A stretch of 64,000 nucleotides of DNA from Tridacna crocea (taxonomy: Eukaryota; Mollusca; Bivalvia; Cardiida; Cardiidae), in the NCBI GenBank assembly GCA_943736015.1, contig OX031062.1, forward strand, positions 55,602,962-55,666,961, in the 5' to 3' direction. Shown one piece after another: positions 32,038 to 43,345 of the stretch. The translations under genes and the position numbers were made by a program. The notes under the pieces were generated by a model. That model searched no databases and was not told the DNA's origin. It saw only the letters and a list, made by a program, of their open reading frames with translations. Numbering within the stretch: position 1 is the stretch's first letter; the number at the start of each line of letters is the position of its first letter.

Positions 32038-32203
32038 ATGGCACTGAATGACGAAACCGACCAGCCGATACAGTATGGCATCAAACTGGAGGAGCTTCGA
32101 GACCTCATGGAGGTCAGAGGCCACGAGGCACATGAAATCATCCAGACACGATATGGAGGGGTCACCGAAATGTGTCGGAAGTTATATACCTCTCCGAATG
32201 AAG
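32038..32203 (+). CDS. ATP2B: PMCA calcium pump, coding exon 1 (N-terminal tail)
   Basis: Encodes residues 1-55 and the first base of codon 56 of a plasma-membrane Ca2+-transporting P-type ATPase. This family pumps cytosolic calcium out of the cell at the cost of ATP. The stretch is cytosolic. The segment YGIKLEELRDLMEVRG, a following alpha-helical amphipathic region, and the exit CRKLYTSPNE match the conserved PMCA amino terminus, where a helix precedes a TSPNEGL-type motif. The exon ends GAAG before GTAGAA, a usable phase-1 donor. The start is the first ATG after an in-frame stop. Intron 1 (12.1 kb) follows and is filled with PBM copies. Expression control cannot be read from here. Confidence 0.93.
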
Positions 32204-32289
32204 GTAGAAATACAAATTTTTTTTTTTATTAAATGTTGGTATCCATATGCAAATTTTTTTCATTGACACAAATGGTACAAAATTAATAA

Positions 32290-32454
32290 ATAATCTTCTT
32301 TCTATTGTGGTATATCGTTCAATAAACCACAGTTGTGAGTTATGGGGCAGAATAAATAATCCACGAGGGCGATAGCCCGAGTGGGTTATTCATTGCACCT
32401 CATAACTCACAACGTGGTTTATTGAACGATATACCACGATAGAAAGAAGATTAT
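32290..32454. mobile_element. palindromic MITE PAL-4 next to exon 1
   Basis: Arms of about 70 bp (ATAATCTTCTTTCTATTGTG, GTTCAATAAACCAC, GTTGTGAGTTATG) pair almost perfectly with their inverse at 32385-32454. A GAGGGCGATAGCCC centre lies between them. It begins 86 bases after the exon 1 donor. Confidence 0.85.
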
Positions 32455-32555
32455 TTTGATTCTAATATGGCTAATTCTCAGTGAAAGGAAAACAAGTTCA
32501 AACTTAAGAGTAAAAACGCGGATGAAGATAATGCTCCATTGAATAACTCACTCAT

Positions 32556-32592
32556 TGAATGACGTCACTCGACATAGGATGACGTCACTCTA
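32556..32592. promoter_or_regulatory. two perfect CRE sites 20 bp apart
   Basis: TGACGTCA at 32560-32567 and 32580-32587, inside a direct repeat of about GATGACGTCACTC. This is the full palindromic CREB/ATF site. It lies in intron 1 about 360 bases after exon 1. It may be part of a mobile element rather than a host enhancer. Confidence 0.4.
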
Positions 32593-32694
32593 CATGGATT
32601 GTCGCACATTTTACCACGTTTTCCTTGCACTGTGTTTATAGAGCCAAAGTCGCGTGTCATGTTAGAATTAGAATATACAATAGTACTTCTTGTT

Positions 32695-32889
32695 TTAACT
32701 CTTCACCATGCAATTCTGACTTTTAACGACCCTAAGAAACATCGTAGAAAAAGGAGAAAATACTGGTAACCAGCATTTTCTGCTTTTACCACAAATTTTT
32801 CTACCCTACCCACATCAAATATAATTTTTTTAGGCACATTAATTTTGTTGTCTGCAAGTGCAAAATTATGTCGTTTGGTAAAGAGTTAA
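32695..32889 (-). mobile_element. PBM copy, shortened
   Basis: TTAA borders. Deletions in the R arm (CCTAAGAAACATCG) and L arm (GCAAGTGCAAAATTATG). Confidence 0.85.
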
Positions 32890-33126
32890 TTAGTTTCTTG
32901 GGTGTGAGCATACCTTTGAAATCATTGGAGCCCTGCTACAGCCCAGGGTGTAGGATATCATCGACCAAATTTCGTAAACTTGGTTATCAAAAAAATGTTT
33001 GCCAATAGCATATATACAACATAACAAGACTACTAAAATCAATAAGTCTGAGATTCCTGGAACTATTGACTATCGCCCTTCTATGAATTGATTGAGGATG
33101 TGCCAGAACTTATATAGATCCTTACC
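32890..33126. other. no gene or repeat recognised
   Basis: Intron 1 sequence without repeat signature. Confidence 0.4.
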
Positions 33127-33325
33127 TTAACCCATTACCAAAAGACAAAATTTTAGACTGGTCCAAATTGAAAACATTTGCAGACAACAAAAAAAAAGTG
33201 ACTGAAAATTTGAAATTTGTTTTGTGAAGGGTAGAAAACATTGTGAGGAAAGGAGAAAATGCTGGTTACCAGCATTTTCTCCTTTTCCCACAATGTTTTC
33301 TAAAGGCTTCATTCTGAGGGGTTAA
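33127..33325 (+). mobile_element. PBM copy, R-arm end deleted
   Basis: Runs normally to CTTCATTCTGAGGGG and then directly into TTAACCC of the next copy. About 30 bp of the right end are missing. Confidence 0.85.
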
Positions 33326-33552
33326 CCCTTTACCACACAATGTGGACTTTTAACAACAAAGATAAAGAAAGCTTTTGAAAAATATTGTTGGAAAAGGAGA
33401 AAATGCTGGTGATCAGCATTTTCTCCTTTTCCCACAATATTTTCTACCCTATCAAAGTCAGAAATAATCATATTCCCAAGATTTAATTTATTGTCTGCAG
33501 ATGCTTTGAATTTGGTCCAGATTTAAAAAAAAGTCGTTTGGTAAAGAATTAG
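33322..33552 (-). mobile_element. PBM copy
   Basis: Left TTAA shared, right TTAG. Core GCTGGTGATCAGC. Confidence 0.85.
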
Positions 33553-33739
33553 TGTGATAATAGTCAGATTGGGCACAAAGTTGGATGTTTCTGCAGAAGA
33601 TACAGCCAGACCATAAGGGAAAGTCTTGTCTTGATTCTGTTTGTACATGTTATCGTTAGATACGGGTCAAAACTGTCTAGAAAATATGGCATTTGAAGGC
33701 TCTTTTGTACTCATGCATTGAACCTTCTCTGTTGATCTT

Positions 33740-33905
33740 TGTTTCTGAGATGGTTGTGTGGAAAAGTAGCCAGTGGCTTATGAAGCATATTTTGCAGAAT
33801 ACTGGTGATAAAAAATCACGGAAAATCATGGATAGATGCACTGGCAGTTGTAAGATAACTGGAATATTGTTGAAAATGGTGTTTAACACCATAAATACAA
33901 ATAAA
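33740..33905 (+). mobile_element. SINE, 3' two thirds
   Basis: GTGGAAAAGTAGCCAGTGGC, ATCATGGATAGATGCACTGG, AATATTGTTGAAAATGGTG and the tail AACACCATAAATACAAATAA. Confidence 0.7.
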
Positions 33906-33965
33906 CAAAATTTTCATGGTTATTATACCGCTGTCTCTAGCTTGTTCATACTGGAATACAGAGGT

Positions 33966-34148
33966 ACAGATGAGAGGGAGGGGATGGTATCCTAAATCCA
34001 TTAGTTCTCTTCAAAACCCTATGTTGTGGGCACTCATTAGAATCGTCTCGAGACGATTCTAATGAGTACCCACAACATAGGGTTTAGTGGAGAATAATCA
34101 ATATTTTTAATTTTGAAATCAAAATCAATCCCTCTAGCTGAAGCTCTG
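33966..34148. mobile_element. PAL-2 copy 4
   Basis: Left end worn (CAGATGAGAGGGAG). Inner palindrome perfect but four bases shorter at its centre (GAATCGTCTCGAGACGATTC). Confidence 0.85.
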
Positions 34149-35053
34149 AGAATAACTTGTTTAAAAAAAAAAACGATTGCTTGGTGCTTAGAAGTTTAGT
34201 AGTATTTTCTGTTGGCCAGTTATCTTCATGCCAGATGACTGGTTTTTGTATCCAAACTATTTGCAAGAAAGGCATTACTAAATATGTCTTGAATAATATG
34301 TGTCCCTGTAGCAAGTTTTGTTGGAAAAGGGCAAAAGTCTTGGAAATTAGCATTTTCTCCTTTTTCTGAAATGCTTTCAAAATCTTTCTTCCCTAGGGTT
34401 TTGTAAAAAACCCCTAGATTGATTGTCTGGTTAAAGGAACTAAAGCCAGCTGTAAATAGATGGATATTTGCTGTATTGGAATAGCCATTTGGGAAAAGGT
34501 TATACTGCATTATTCATTCAGAAATGATGAAAGGTTTTCAACCCTTGTGGCACTGTATATGGATTAAGTAGCATATGGAGACAGTGTAGATCAAGACCAG
34601 ACTGCATGGAACATGCAGTCTGATCTTGTTTCTACTCTGTCTGCTTTCATATCATGTTTTCTAACCCCAAAGAAAGCTACGAGATGGCAGTAGATGCGTC
34701 TCAAGGACCAAAGGAGACTGTTCCATTTAACTAGTACTACAAAGGTTAAGTACACCCAGCTATAAATCATCGGTTCCTGTCAAAGAGAAGAAGAACTAGG
34801 TAGTTCTACAGGAATGACTGGGTGTGAAAAGGGATAAGGTTGCAGGCCATTAACACACCTCTTGTGTTACTTTGGGAACTGACTTGATGGATTATTAACA
34901 AACTTCTTTTCTAGTGTATTATTATGCATCTAGTCAGGTAGCTCCAACTTCCCATCATTGCAACAGGATTTGTCACTGCCTCTGTCTTAAAAATCAGCAT
35001 AATCTGTGATATCCGTGTATAAAAGAATTTTCAGAATGAAAATAATTTATCCT
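34149..35053. mobile_element. PBM remnant and a PAL-3 copy in unannotated DNA
   Basis: 34235-34440 is a decayed PBM (GTTGGAAAAGGGCAAAAGTC, AGCATTTTCTCCTTTTTCTG). 34578-34642 is a good PAL-3 copy (GAGACAGTGTAGATC, GACTGCATGG/CATGCAGTC). The rest shows nothing. Confidence 0.55.
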
Positions 35054-35297
35054 TTAACTCATTACCAAACGCCAAAATTTTAGGTTTGTTGAAATAGAAA
35101 GCATTTGCAAACGACAAAATAAATGTGACTGAAAATTTGAAATTTGTTTTGTGAAGGGTAGATAACATTGTGGGAAAAGGAGAAAATGCTGGGAAGAGAA
35201 AATGCTGGTTCCCAGCATTTTCTTCTTTTCCCACCATGTTTTCTTAAGGCTTCTATCTCAGGGTTGTCAAAAGTAGGGATTGTGCGGTAATTGGTTA
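35054..35297 (+). mobile_element. PBM copy with an extended centre
   Basis: TTAA borders. The core reads GAAAATGCTGGGAAGAGAAAATGCTGG before CCCAGCATTTTC, a small internal duplication of one stem piece. Confidence 0.85.
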
Positions 35298-35327
35298 AAA
35301 GAAGACCCAAATGATAGGAATTGTCTT

Positions 35328-35556
35328 TTAACCCATTACCACACGATCCCTACTTTTGACGCCCCTGAGAAAGAAGCCTTTAGAAAACATTGTAGGAAAA
35401 GAAGAAAATGCTGGTAATCAGCATTTTCTCCTTTTCCCACAATGTTTTCTACCCTTCACAAAACAAAGTTGAAATTTTCAGTCACATTTATTTTATCGTC
35501 TGCATTTGCTTTCAATTTGGACCAGTCTAAAATATTGTCATCTGGTAATTAGTTAA
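35328..35556 (-). mobile_element. PBM copy, complete
   Basis: TTAA borders. Stem GTAGGAAAAGAAG against CTCCTTTTCCCAC, so not compensated here. Confidence 0.9.
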
Positions 35557-35603
35557 ATGGTAGAACACATTTTTCTCAGGATCACTTATAATGGGCTTAA
35601 ACC

Positions 35604-35826
35604 TACAACTTTTTACCACACAATCCCAAGATTTAACAACCTTGGAAAAGAAGCCTTTTGCAAACATAGTGGACAAAGGAGAAGTTATTGATAATGAGCA
35701 TTTTCTCCTTTTCCCACAGTGTTTTCTACCCTATCAAAGATAAATTATCATAAGGGCCACAATTAATTTGACATCTGCAGATGCTTGGTTCAATCCAAAA
35801 TTTTGCTGTTTGGTAAAGCATTCAAG
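35604..35826 (-). mobile_element. PBM copy, old
   Basis: CTTTTTACCACACAATCCC start, core GTTATTGATAATGAGC decayed, end TGCTGTTTGGTAAAGCATTC. Confidence 0.75.
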
Positions 35827-36018
35827 CGCCTTTCACAAGCATAAGTAACTTTGCAGCAAAATTAATGTAGATAAAGATCAGATTGCACTACTGATGTGTG
35901 AAGATATCTTTGATGTACCCACTCTCTGCTTTTCGGGAGACTTTTATGTACAGAAAAAAATTGTTAAGTTGTGCTTCTTAGCACCTGCAAATGTTTTGAA
36001 ATTGGACCCATCTAAAAT

Positions 36019-36247
36019 TTAACCCTATCTCAAACAATCCCTGGTTTTTACGACCCCAGGATAGAAGCCTTTTGAAAACATTGTGGGAAAAGGAGAAAAT
36101 GCTGGTAACCAATATTTTCTCCTTTTCCCACAATGTTTTCTACCATACTGGAAACAGATTTCGGTTTTTGAGTAACATTTATTTTGTAGTCTGCAGGTGC
36201 TTTCAATTTAGACAAGCCTAAAAGTTTGTCGTGTGGTAAAGGGTTAA
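36019..36247 (-). mobile_element. PBM copy, complete
   Basis: TTAA borders. A half copy (ATGTTTTGAAATTGGACCC) precedes it at 35945-36018. Confidence 0.9.
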
Positions 36248-36395
36248 GTCTTTTGGTGAAAGGTATTTGATACATGAAGCTCTTAGCTTATTATCTATTG
36301 TCTAAGATGTCTCCATAAATATAATTTACACTGCTATTTTGAGATGAATACATGAACAAAATTAGCCTTCTTTATCACTTGTATTTGTGTCATGT

Positions 36396-36624
36396 TTAAC
36401 TCTTTACCAAGTAGCAAAATTTTGGACTGGTCCAAGTTGAAAGCATTTGCAGACAACAAAATTAAAGTGATTCAATAATTCAAATTTGTTTTGGGAAGGG
36501 TAGAAAACATTGTAGGAAAAGGAGAAAATGCTGGTAACCAGCATTTTCTCCTTTTCCTACAATGTTTTCAAAGGTTTTCTTTCTCAGGGTCGTTAAAAGT
36601 CAAGATTGTGTGGTAAAGAATTAA
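36396..36624 (+). mobile_element. PBM copy, complete, compensated stem
   Basis: TTAA borders. Both stem arms carry GTAGG/CCTAC and the palindrome is perfect. Confidence 0.9.
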
Positions 36625-36964
36625 TTTATGTAAATTTATGTTTTTCCTAGTTTTGATAAATGTATGTAGTTATATATATATATAGGTATAAATATGAATT
36701 GACATGCTTTTTAGGCATCATGCATCAAATGAAAAGGCAGGCCTTTATGGAAACATTTTTTTAAAAAATGTGACTGCACAAAACACTAAATATAATCATG
36801 AATAAATTTCAAAGTTCCATTTTTAGAAATTCTTTTTAATAAAATTAGCTGAGTGACGGTAACCAAATGGAAATGACCTGTGTGCAAAGATGTTTTAGGA
36901 TAGAATATTTGAACTGATAGAAGACCGAATAGATTTAGGATCAGGCCCCCCTGTCCTATGCAAT
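36625..36964. other. unannotated, short TA microsatellite
   Basis: A run of about seven TA units lies near 36671. A worn PAL-3-like piece (GATTTAGGATCAGGCC) is near 36930. Confidence 0.45.
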
Positions 36965-37193
36965 TTAACCCATTACCACACAATCCCTACTTTTGACGCC
37001 CCTGAGAAAGAAGCCTTTTGAAAACACTGTAGGAAAAGGAGAAAATGCTGGTAACCAGCATTTTCTCCTTTTCCCACAGTGTTTTCTACCCTTCCCAGAA
37101 CAAATTTCAATTTTTCAGTCACCTTTATTTTGTCGTCTGCAAATGCTTTCAATTTGGACCAGTCTCAATTTTTCTCGTGTGGTAATGGGTTAA
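36965..37193 (-). mobile_element. PBM copy, complete, uniform subgroup
   Basis: TTAA borders. Differs from the copy at 26467 at only a handful of positions by eye. Confidence 0.95.
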
Positions 37194-37264
37194 TCAGATT
37201 CTAGGCTGCCTGCAAAACATATCTTGAGCAAAGATGTTTAGGATAGAATATTTGAAATGAGAGT

Positions 37265-37326
37265 TGACAGTGTAGATAAGGATCAGGCTCTCTGTTAGGT
37301 GCTGTTTGATCTGAATCTATATTGCT
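37265..37326. repeat. PAL-3 copy, diverged
   Basis: TGACAGTGTAGATAAGGATC with a weaker right half ending AATCTATATTG. Confidence 0.5.
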
Positions 37327-37380
37327 GCAAAAGGCATTGGGATCTTGATCTACATAAACTTCTTGTTGCATAACATACTT

Positions 37381-37749
37381 CATTCTTTACTGAACACCAA
37401 AATTTTAATCTTGTCCAAAATGAAATCACGTGCATATAACAAAGATGCAAAATTTGCACAAAATTAATGATGGGACAATTATAAGGCAAGGACAGAAAAT
37501 ATAGCAAAAAATAACAAGAAAAAATGCTAGTTTCTTGCCTCCTGTCCTTTCTCCACCATGTTTTCAAAAGCTTTCTTTATTAGGCTTGGTACAAGTCAGG
37601 ATTGTTTAGTTAATGAGAGTTAATAATACCAAAGTTTTATGACTTTTAAGGAAAAATGCTGTTGAAAACATGGGAAATGCTTCTAAAAAATACCAGCATT
37701 TTCTTCCTTAGTCCACAGTGTTTTCAAAATGCTTCCATCTCAAAGCCCT
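37381..37749. mobile_element. two PBM remnants
   Basis: 37381-37623 keeps the L arm (CACCAAAATTTTAATCTTGTCC) but has a new palindrome-like centre (GGCAAGGACAG..CTGTCC). 37624-37749 keeps CAGCATTTTCTTCC and TTTTCAAAATGCTTCC. Confidence 0.6.
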
Positions 37750-37983
37750 TTAACTCATTACCAAACAACGATATTTTAGGCTTGTCCGAATCGACAGCAT
37801 TAATTTTGCAGATGACAAAATAAAAGTGACTAAAAATTTGAAATTTGTTCTGTGAAGGGTAGAAAACATTGTGGGAAAAGGAGAAAATGCTGGTTACTAG
37901 CATTTTCTCCTTTTCTCACAATGCTTTCAAACGCTTTCTTTCTCAGGGTCGTTAAAAGTCGGGATTGTGTGGTTAAAGGTTAA
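37750..37983 (+). mobile_element. PBM copy, complete
   Basis: TTAA borders, core GCTGGTTACTAGC. Confidence 0.9.
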
Positions 37984-38760
37984 AGCCTCAATGGAGTGTT
38001 TGTTAAAGGGATAAAGACTGGTTATTTGGCAAAAAGTTAAAGCTGTGTCTCAAAATAGCTTGGAACAATGGTTGTGCATAAATAACATGTACTGTAATCC
38101 TTTGTTTAGCACCTTCTTTAATGCAAGCATTGAACCTTTTATAATCAAAAACCTGGACTTGCTTTGTGTGAAGTTTTTTGCTGCTTTTAACAATATTCCA
38201 GTGCTAGCTCTGGCCCAAGTAAAATAATGGCCAACAACTTTTTCTTACAAAAAATAATAGACAAAATAAGCGTGTGAAGTTGGTTTTAAAAAAAAAATGC
38301 ACATGTAGCATTGAACAAACTTTACTGTTAACTCATAGTTTCAAACTTTCATTCACATAATTATGTCAATAATAATAAATCATCTATATATTTAATCTTA
38401 TATTGTAGAAATACTGGGGGAAAAGGAACATTTGCTCTATACCATTTCCTGGGATAGTGCTCATTTTCCAACAAGATTTGCATAAAAGCACAAAGACTGG
38501 TTTCTTGGTTTCCTTTGATGAATGGTTACTTTTTAAACATATAACACAATTTTGTTTCAATCTTACAATGCAGAAAATATTGAGGGGGAAAAAGGAAAAT
38601 TTGTTAAGTGCTACTTCCTGGGACATGGCTCCTTTTACCACAATATTACATAAAAGCATAAGGACTTTTGAGAGTACTTCAGTACCAAACAACATTTTTT
38701 TATTATCATAATAAATGATATGCACAAGTGAATGGAGAAAATTTTCTATTACATGATTAC
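37984..38760. repeat. two similar decayed hairpin-like units
   Basis: 38398-38505 and 38565-38670 share the order AGAAATA/AGAAAATA, GGGGGAAAAAGG, TTTCCTGGGA, TTGCATAAAAGCA, about 165 bp apart. They may be very old PBM-related copies. Confidence 0.45.
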
Positions 38761-39805
38761 CTCCCTTTATTATATTTTAACCCCAATTATTTTCAAATTA
38801 AGTCAGTGTGGCAGGCGATTCAGACTATGGAAACAAAAAGTTATTCACTCAATAGTACATAAACAGTGAGGTAGACTTAAATAAGTGAACAGTGATCCCA
38901 GTAGCTTTTTTTGTTTCAATGGTACACTTGCCCCTGGAGCTGTAAATCTAGGGGTAAGATGTTATAATATGTTATGGCAATAATTGTTCCCTGCTAGAGG
39001 TAAAGTAGTCAATATTGATGATTTGCTGCACAAAACTCTGTTAAAGTAAGATACCTGTGGAAATTTACTGCTTAAAGTCATTAAAAAGCAGAAAAGACGG
39101 TCTAAAGTGACACTGATCGGGCAATGTCACAAGGAACATTTTGTTGTGTCATGGGTTTCCGTGTTTTTTGCATCGAGCATTTTTCCACGTGTGTTGATTT
39201 GTGGATAAGTATTTCCGCGTGATTTGACTATAATTATCAATAAGGGTAGCAAGTAAGTTCAAATCTTGTCATTTTACACAAGTTAAGCGAATAATGTTTT
39301 TTTTTTTCGTTTTTTCTTACGTGAGGTCTCGCGTGTAACCAAAATTTGTTACGTGAATTTCAATTCTATAATGTCAACGTAGTAACATCTGATCATCTGA
39401 TTGGTTCCCTTCTATCACCGCGTCAGTTAACGTGGTCAATCAAACTTAAGAAGAAACAAACAATTATGGCCAATTAACGGCTTATAGTAATATGACAGGT
39501 GTTGTATAATATACCAGTCCATTGTGACCTGTTGATTGCCCACGTCTACGTCTGCCGAGGTGTGAAACAAGCAATTACCACACATTTCCGGCGCAAATTA
39601 ACCTGTGATCTAGGCATGTAAAGGAAATTTTACCCGACTTTTTTGGGAATAAATTAATCGACAATTTTTATCGACAGTTGGAAGAATTAATTGACATCTG
39701 AATTAAAAAATCGACAAATGTCGATAATGTCGATTGGCAGCGCGAGCACTGATATTCTAAGATATTGTCTCTGCATCAGTAAACAGCGCCATGGCTGTTT
39801 GGAGT
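38761..39805. other. unannotated, with a CG-richer part at 39100-39770
   Basis: Unlike its surroundings, 39100-39770 contains many CG dinucleotides and repeated ATCGACA/TGTCGAT words (39657-39736). No inverted ends or coding frame could be fixed. It could be an unrecognised element or a regulatory region of intron 1. Confidence 0.4.
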
Positions 39806-40030
39806 TTAACCCATGACCACACAATCCCTACTTTTGATGCCCCTGAGAAAAAAGCCTTTGAAAAAAACATCGTGGGAAAAGGAGAAAATGCTGGTAACCA
39901 GCATTTTCTCCTTTTCCCACAATGTTTTTACCCTTCACAAAACAAATTTCAAATTTTCAGTCACTTTTGTCGTCTGCAAATGCTTTCAATTTGGACCAGT
40001 CTAAAATTTTGTCGTTTGGTAATGGGTTAA
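39806..40030 (-). mobile_element. PBM copy, complete
   Basis: TTAA borders, long perfect stem, small deletion in the L arm (TCACTTTTGTCGTC). Confidence 0.9.
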
Positions 40031-40051
40031 ACATTTATTTAGCATCAGATG

Positions 40052-40138
40052 TTAATTCCGTTTTCAGCAATATTTCAGTTATATCACTATGGCCAGTACA
40101 CCTATCCATGCTTTCCTGAATTTCTTTTACTAGTACTT
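40052..40138 (-). mobile_element. SINE 3' fragment, reversed
   Basis: CAGCAATATTTCAGTTATAT and CCTATCCATGCTTTCCTG are the reverse complement of the SINE body's ATGGATAGG and GAAATAATGTTG words. Confidence 0.6.
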
Positions 40139-40482
40139 AAAGTAATATTCTTTCAAACCCACTGTTCTCAAGTTTTGCATGCTATACTGTCACTTGTGAA
40201 ACAGGTTCTTCGTATTAACCACTCTGGCTGATTGCATACTAGAAACTGACCAGTTCTCTTGCCTTGAAGTAGGTTGTTCCAAATAGCTGAAATGGCTTAT
40301 CATGAGATTTTTACAAAGAACCTTTTATTGTGAGGTTGTTGCCCTACCCCCACACTTCTGTCTCCTGAATGTTTCTGTTTAGTACTGTGATGTTCAACTC
40401 TCCAAGCCATTGGCTGCTTTCTGATGCAAGACAAGAGGCCAATGCTTAGACTGGTGTCAGTCTGTTGAATAGAGCTATTTCA
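40139..40482. other. no gene or repeat recognised
   Basis: Intron 1 sequence without repeat signature. Confidence 0.4.
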
Positions 40483-40656
40483 TTAACCCTTTGCTCCATA
40501 GCTACTCATTTCTATGACGAGCAATTTCACCTTTTGCCACAATGTTTTCTAAGCTATCAAAAGGTGTCATATACACATAAGAAACTGCTTCATCCTTCCT
40601 GTTATTTAGGGTCAGTTAGAGATACCATAGAAATGCCTTATGGGGTTAAGGGTTAA
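40483..40656 (+). mobile_element. PBM subtype B copy, left stem deleted
   Basis: TTAA borders. After GATACTCATTTCTA it jumps to TGACGAGCAATTTCACC, so only the right half of the palindrome remains. Confidence 0.85.
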
Positions 40657-40967
40657 AATAAAATCATCAAGTTAATCTGGAAAACGAAAACTCTTGTGTT
40701 CTCAATGTTCTGAATGTCTGATTTTCAGAAGAAGGGCAAGTAAGAACACATTTCTCTGTTGCTTTTCTGTAGTTGTGTACCTTGTTTATTAGAATGACTT
40801 AAATGGAGGGCCTGAATGCCAGGCTGCCCCTAAACTTTTGTCTTCCACATGTTTCCTGTTCACAATATTCTGTGCAAAGCACTGGCTGCTTTCTAACACA
40901 GGCCAAGGCTCTTTTGACACAAACGTCTAAATGCAGAAGTTATTGCTAAAGCTGTATGCAGGATCAT
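40657..40967. other. no gene recognised
   Basis: Contains words also present near 8430-8560 in the opposite sense (see that entry), so part may be an unnamed dispersed repeat. Confidence 0.35.
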
Positions 40968-41147
40968 TTAACCCATGACAAAACAACAAAAGTTTGGGCT
41001 TGTCCAAATCGAAAGCGTCTCTAGACGACAAAATAAAAGTGACTGAAAATTTGAAATATGTTTTGTGAAGGGTTGTTGGCCACAATATTTTCTAAAGGCT
41101 TCTTTCTCAGGGTTGTCAAAAGTAGGGATTGTGTAGTAATGCGTTAA
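40968..41147 (+). mobile_element. PBM copy, left stem and core deleted
   Basis: TTAA borders. L arm ends GTGAAGGGT, then TGTTGGCCACAATATTTTC of the right stem. Confidence 0.85.
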
Positions 41148-41504
41148 CACTGTTTTTCAACATACATGGAGGGCTTTGTTGCAATGTCTCCCAAATGTTT
41201 CAACTAATCATTGTCTACATCGACCACAGTGGAATAATAACCTATCTCTCAAGGTGGGAATAAATAAAACAGAACCTGTCTCTCAAGAGGAAATAGATTT
41301 ACAAGGAACCTTGGGGATGACCTTGAATTATGCAAATAAGTTAGAGCCATAATTTCCTCCTAAATTGGAGAGTATGTGGGAGAGAGTGTTGACTTACTAA
41401 TGATCTCAGTGGCCTAACCTTCTTCAGAGATTGTACGGAGAACTAAATTTGCAGATGGCAAAATAATTGTAGGTCATATGCTGAGATTTTTCCCGGAAAG
41501 GGGT
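41148..41504. other. no gene or repeat recognised
   Basis: A fragment of L arm (TTGCAGATGGCAAAATAATT) lies near 41450. Otherwise nothing. Confidence 0.4.
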
Positions 41505-41733
41505 TTAACCCATTACCACACAATCCCTACTTTTGACGCCCCTGAGAAAGAAGCCTTTTGAAAACACTGTGGGAAAAGGAGAAAATGCTGGTAACCAGCA
41601 TTTTCTCCTTTTCCCACAGTGTTTTCTACCCTTTCGAGAACAAATTTCTATTTTTCAGTCACCTTTATTTTGTATTCTGCAAATTCTTTCAATTTGAACC
41701 AGTCCAAAATTGTCTCGTGTGGTAATGAGTTAA
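41505..41733 (-). mobile_element. PBM copy, complete, uniform subgroup
   Basis: TTAA borders, perfect stem, L-arm end TCTCGTGTGGTAATGAG. Confidence 0.95.
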
Positions 41734-41957
41734 ACGTTTACCAAACAGCAAAATTTTAGACTGGTCCAAATTGAAAGCATTTGCAGACAACAAAATAAAT
41801 GTGGATTAAAAATTAAAATTTGATATGGGAAGGGTAGAAAACATTGTGGGAAAAAGAGAAAATGCTGGTTACCAGTATTTTTTCCTTTTCGGACAACGTT
41901 TTCAAAAGCTTTCTTTCTCAGGGTCGTTAAAAGTCGGGATAATGTGATAAGAGTTAA
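41730..41957 (+). mobile_element. PBM copy sharing a TTAA
   Basis: Tail-to-head with the previous copy. Right stem worn (TTTTCCTTTTCGGACAACG). Confidence 0.9.
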
Positions 41958-42616
41958 AACAATGTGGGAAAGTGATAAAATGCTGTTTTGCTGAGCTTCT
42001 ATTTTGAATGAAGGTCTCGGGACATTATGGATAATGAAAGATGTCTCGGTTGGCTCGACTTGTTTTGCAGAAAACTACAAGTAATAGTCAAAGCCCTGGA
42101 GTTACAGTCCTTTGCATGTTGATGATGCAAAGAACTTGACATTTTGTAATATTTCTGGTATCATTGAAGATTATTAGCTTCAAATTGTATTTATTCCATT
42201 GCAAACAATCCTGCATCTCGCCAACTCTTGAGACAAAAAGACTGATGAAGGCATTGTGGGGAAAAATAACTTTTATTGGTAACCAGCAAATCTTTTTCCC
42301 CAGCAATGTTTTCTATCCTATCTGAGATTATTTCATCATGTGTGCGGCATTTATATTGTTGTCTGCAAATACTTTGTCAACTCTCTACCAAACAACATTC
42401 CATAATGGTCCAAATTGACAGCAGTTGACAGGGATTTGTTCCAGGAAGGATGGAAGACTTTGGAGGAAAAGGAGAAAATTGCATTGTCTCCTTTTGCCAC
42501 AATGGTTTCAAAAGCTTTCTTCAAATATCCCAACTTTCTTGGTTGTATTGAAAGGGTAAATCTATACTATGTTGCCTTCAAGTCTAATTCTATTTGTCTG
42601 TGGTTTTCTATGTTTG
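41958..42616. mobile_element. two PBM remnants in unannotated DNA
   Basis: 42250-42375 keeps ATTGGTAACCAGCAAAT and CAATGTTTTCTATCC. 42376-42550 keeps CTCTACCAAACAAC and AGGAGAAAATTGCATTGTC, a deleted core. Confidence 0.55.
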
Positions 42617-42833
42617 AATTCTTTACCAAACAACAACACTTCAAATTTGAAGTTGAAAACACTTGCAGATGACAAAATAAATGTGGCTAAAAAAATCAAA
42701 ATTTGTTTTGGGAAGGGTAGAAAACATTCTGGGAAAAGGAGAAAATGCTGGTTACCAGCATTTCTCCTTTTCCCACAATGATTTCTAAAGGCTTCTTTCT
42801 TGGGGTCATTAAAAGTCGGGATTGTGTGTTAAA
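42617..42833 (+). mobile_element. PBM copy
   Basis: Borders worn (ATTC, TTAA). Right stem has a single-base loss (GCATTTCTCC). Confidence 0.8.
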
Positions 42834-43345
42834 CACATATAATGATATGTACACCAACTGGTTTCATATCAATACTGATAAACATGGATGCGGTTTTAAA
42901 CTGTCCCAAAAGCTTTTTGTCCACAGATGAAAAACAATTTGTTGGACAAGAAGCAGAAAATCTTGTCTATTATCGGAAAAACATTACAGAAATTTTTGTA
43001 CGGTAGCTGGCCCCATTCTTTGTTTGGTTAATGTTTTCTGTTGGGACAAATTTTCTCCTTCAGAAGCCTTCAGTGAAGTGATTAGTATGATTACTTCTGA
43101 GTTCCATTCCCAAAATTGGTGTCTTGATACCCATTTTTGAAATCTTTATGTATCTTAGACATGCTTCTGCTCTGATATTGGCAAATTGAAAACTTTACAT
43201 TTCGATTTGTTTTCTTTTTAGCATTCATGCTATTAGGCCTTTCTTGCTATACTTTTGTGTATCGTTTTGGTCACTTTGATATCTTATGGCATCAACATTT
43301 TTCTTGCGATCACACTGGATGCCCACATTTATCTTTGTTTGGTCA
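42834..43345. other. little recognised
   Basis: Possible very old PBM trace near 42940-43060 (GCAGAAAATCTTGTC). No coding signal. Confidence 0.35.

Noticed and set aside
33816-34001. Reverse frames around 33.7-34.4 kb
   Set aside because: They overlap a SINE tail and PAL-2, and codon content is random.
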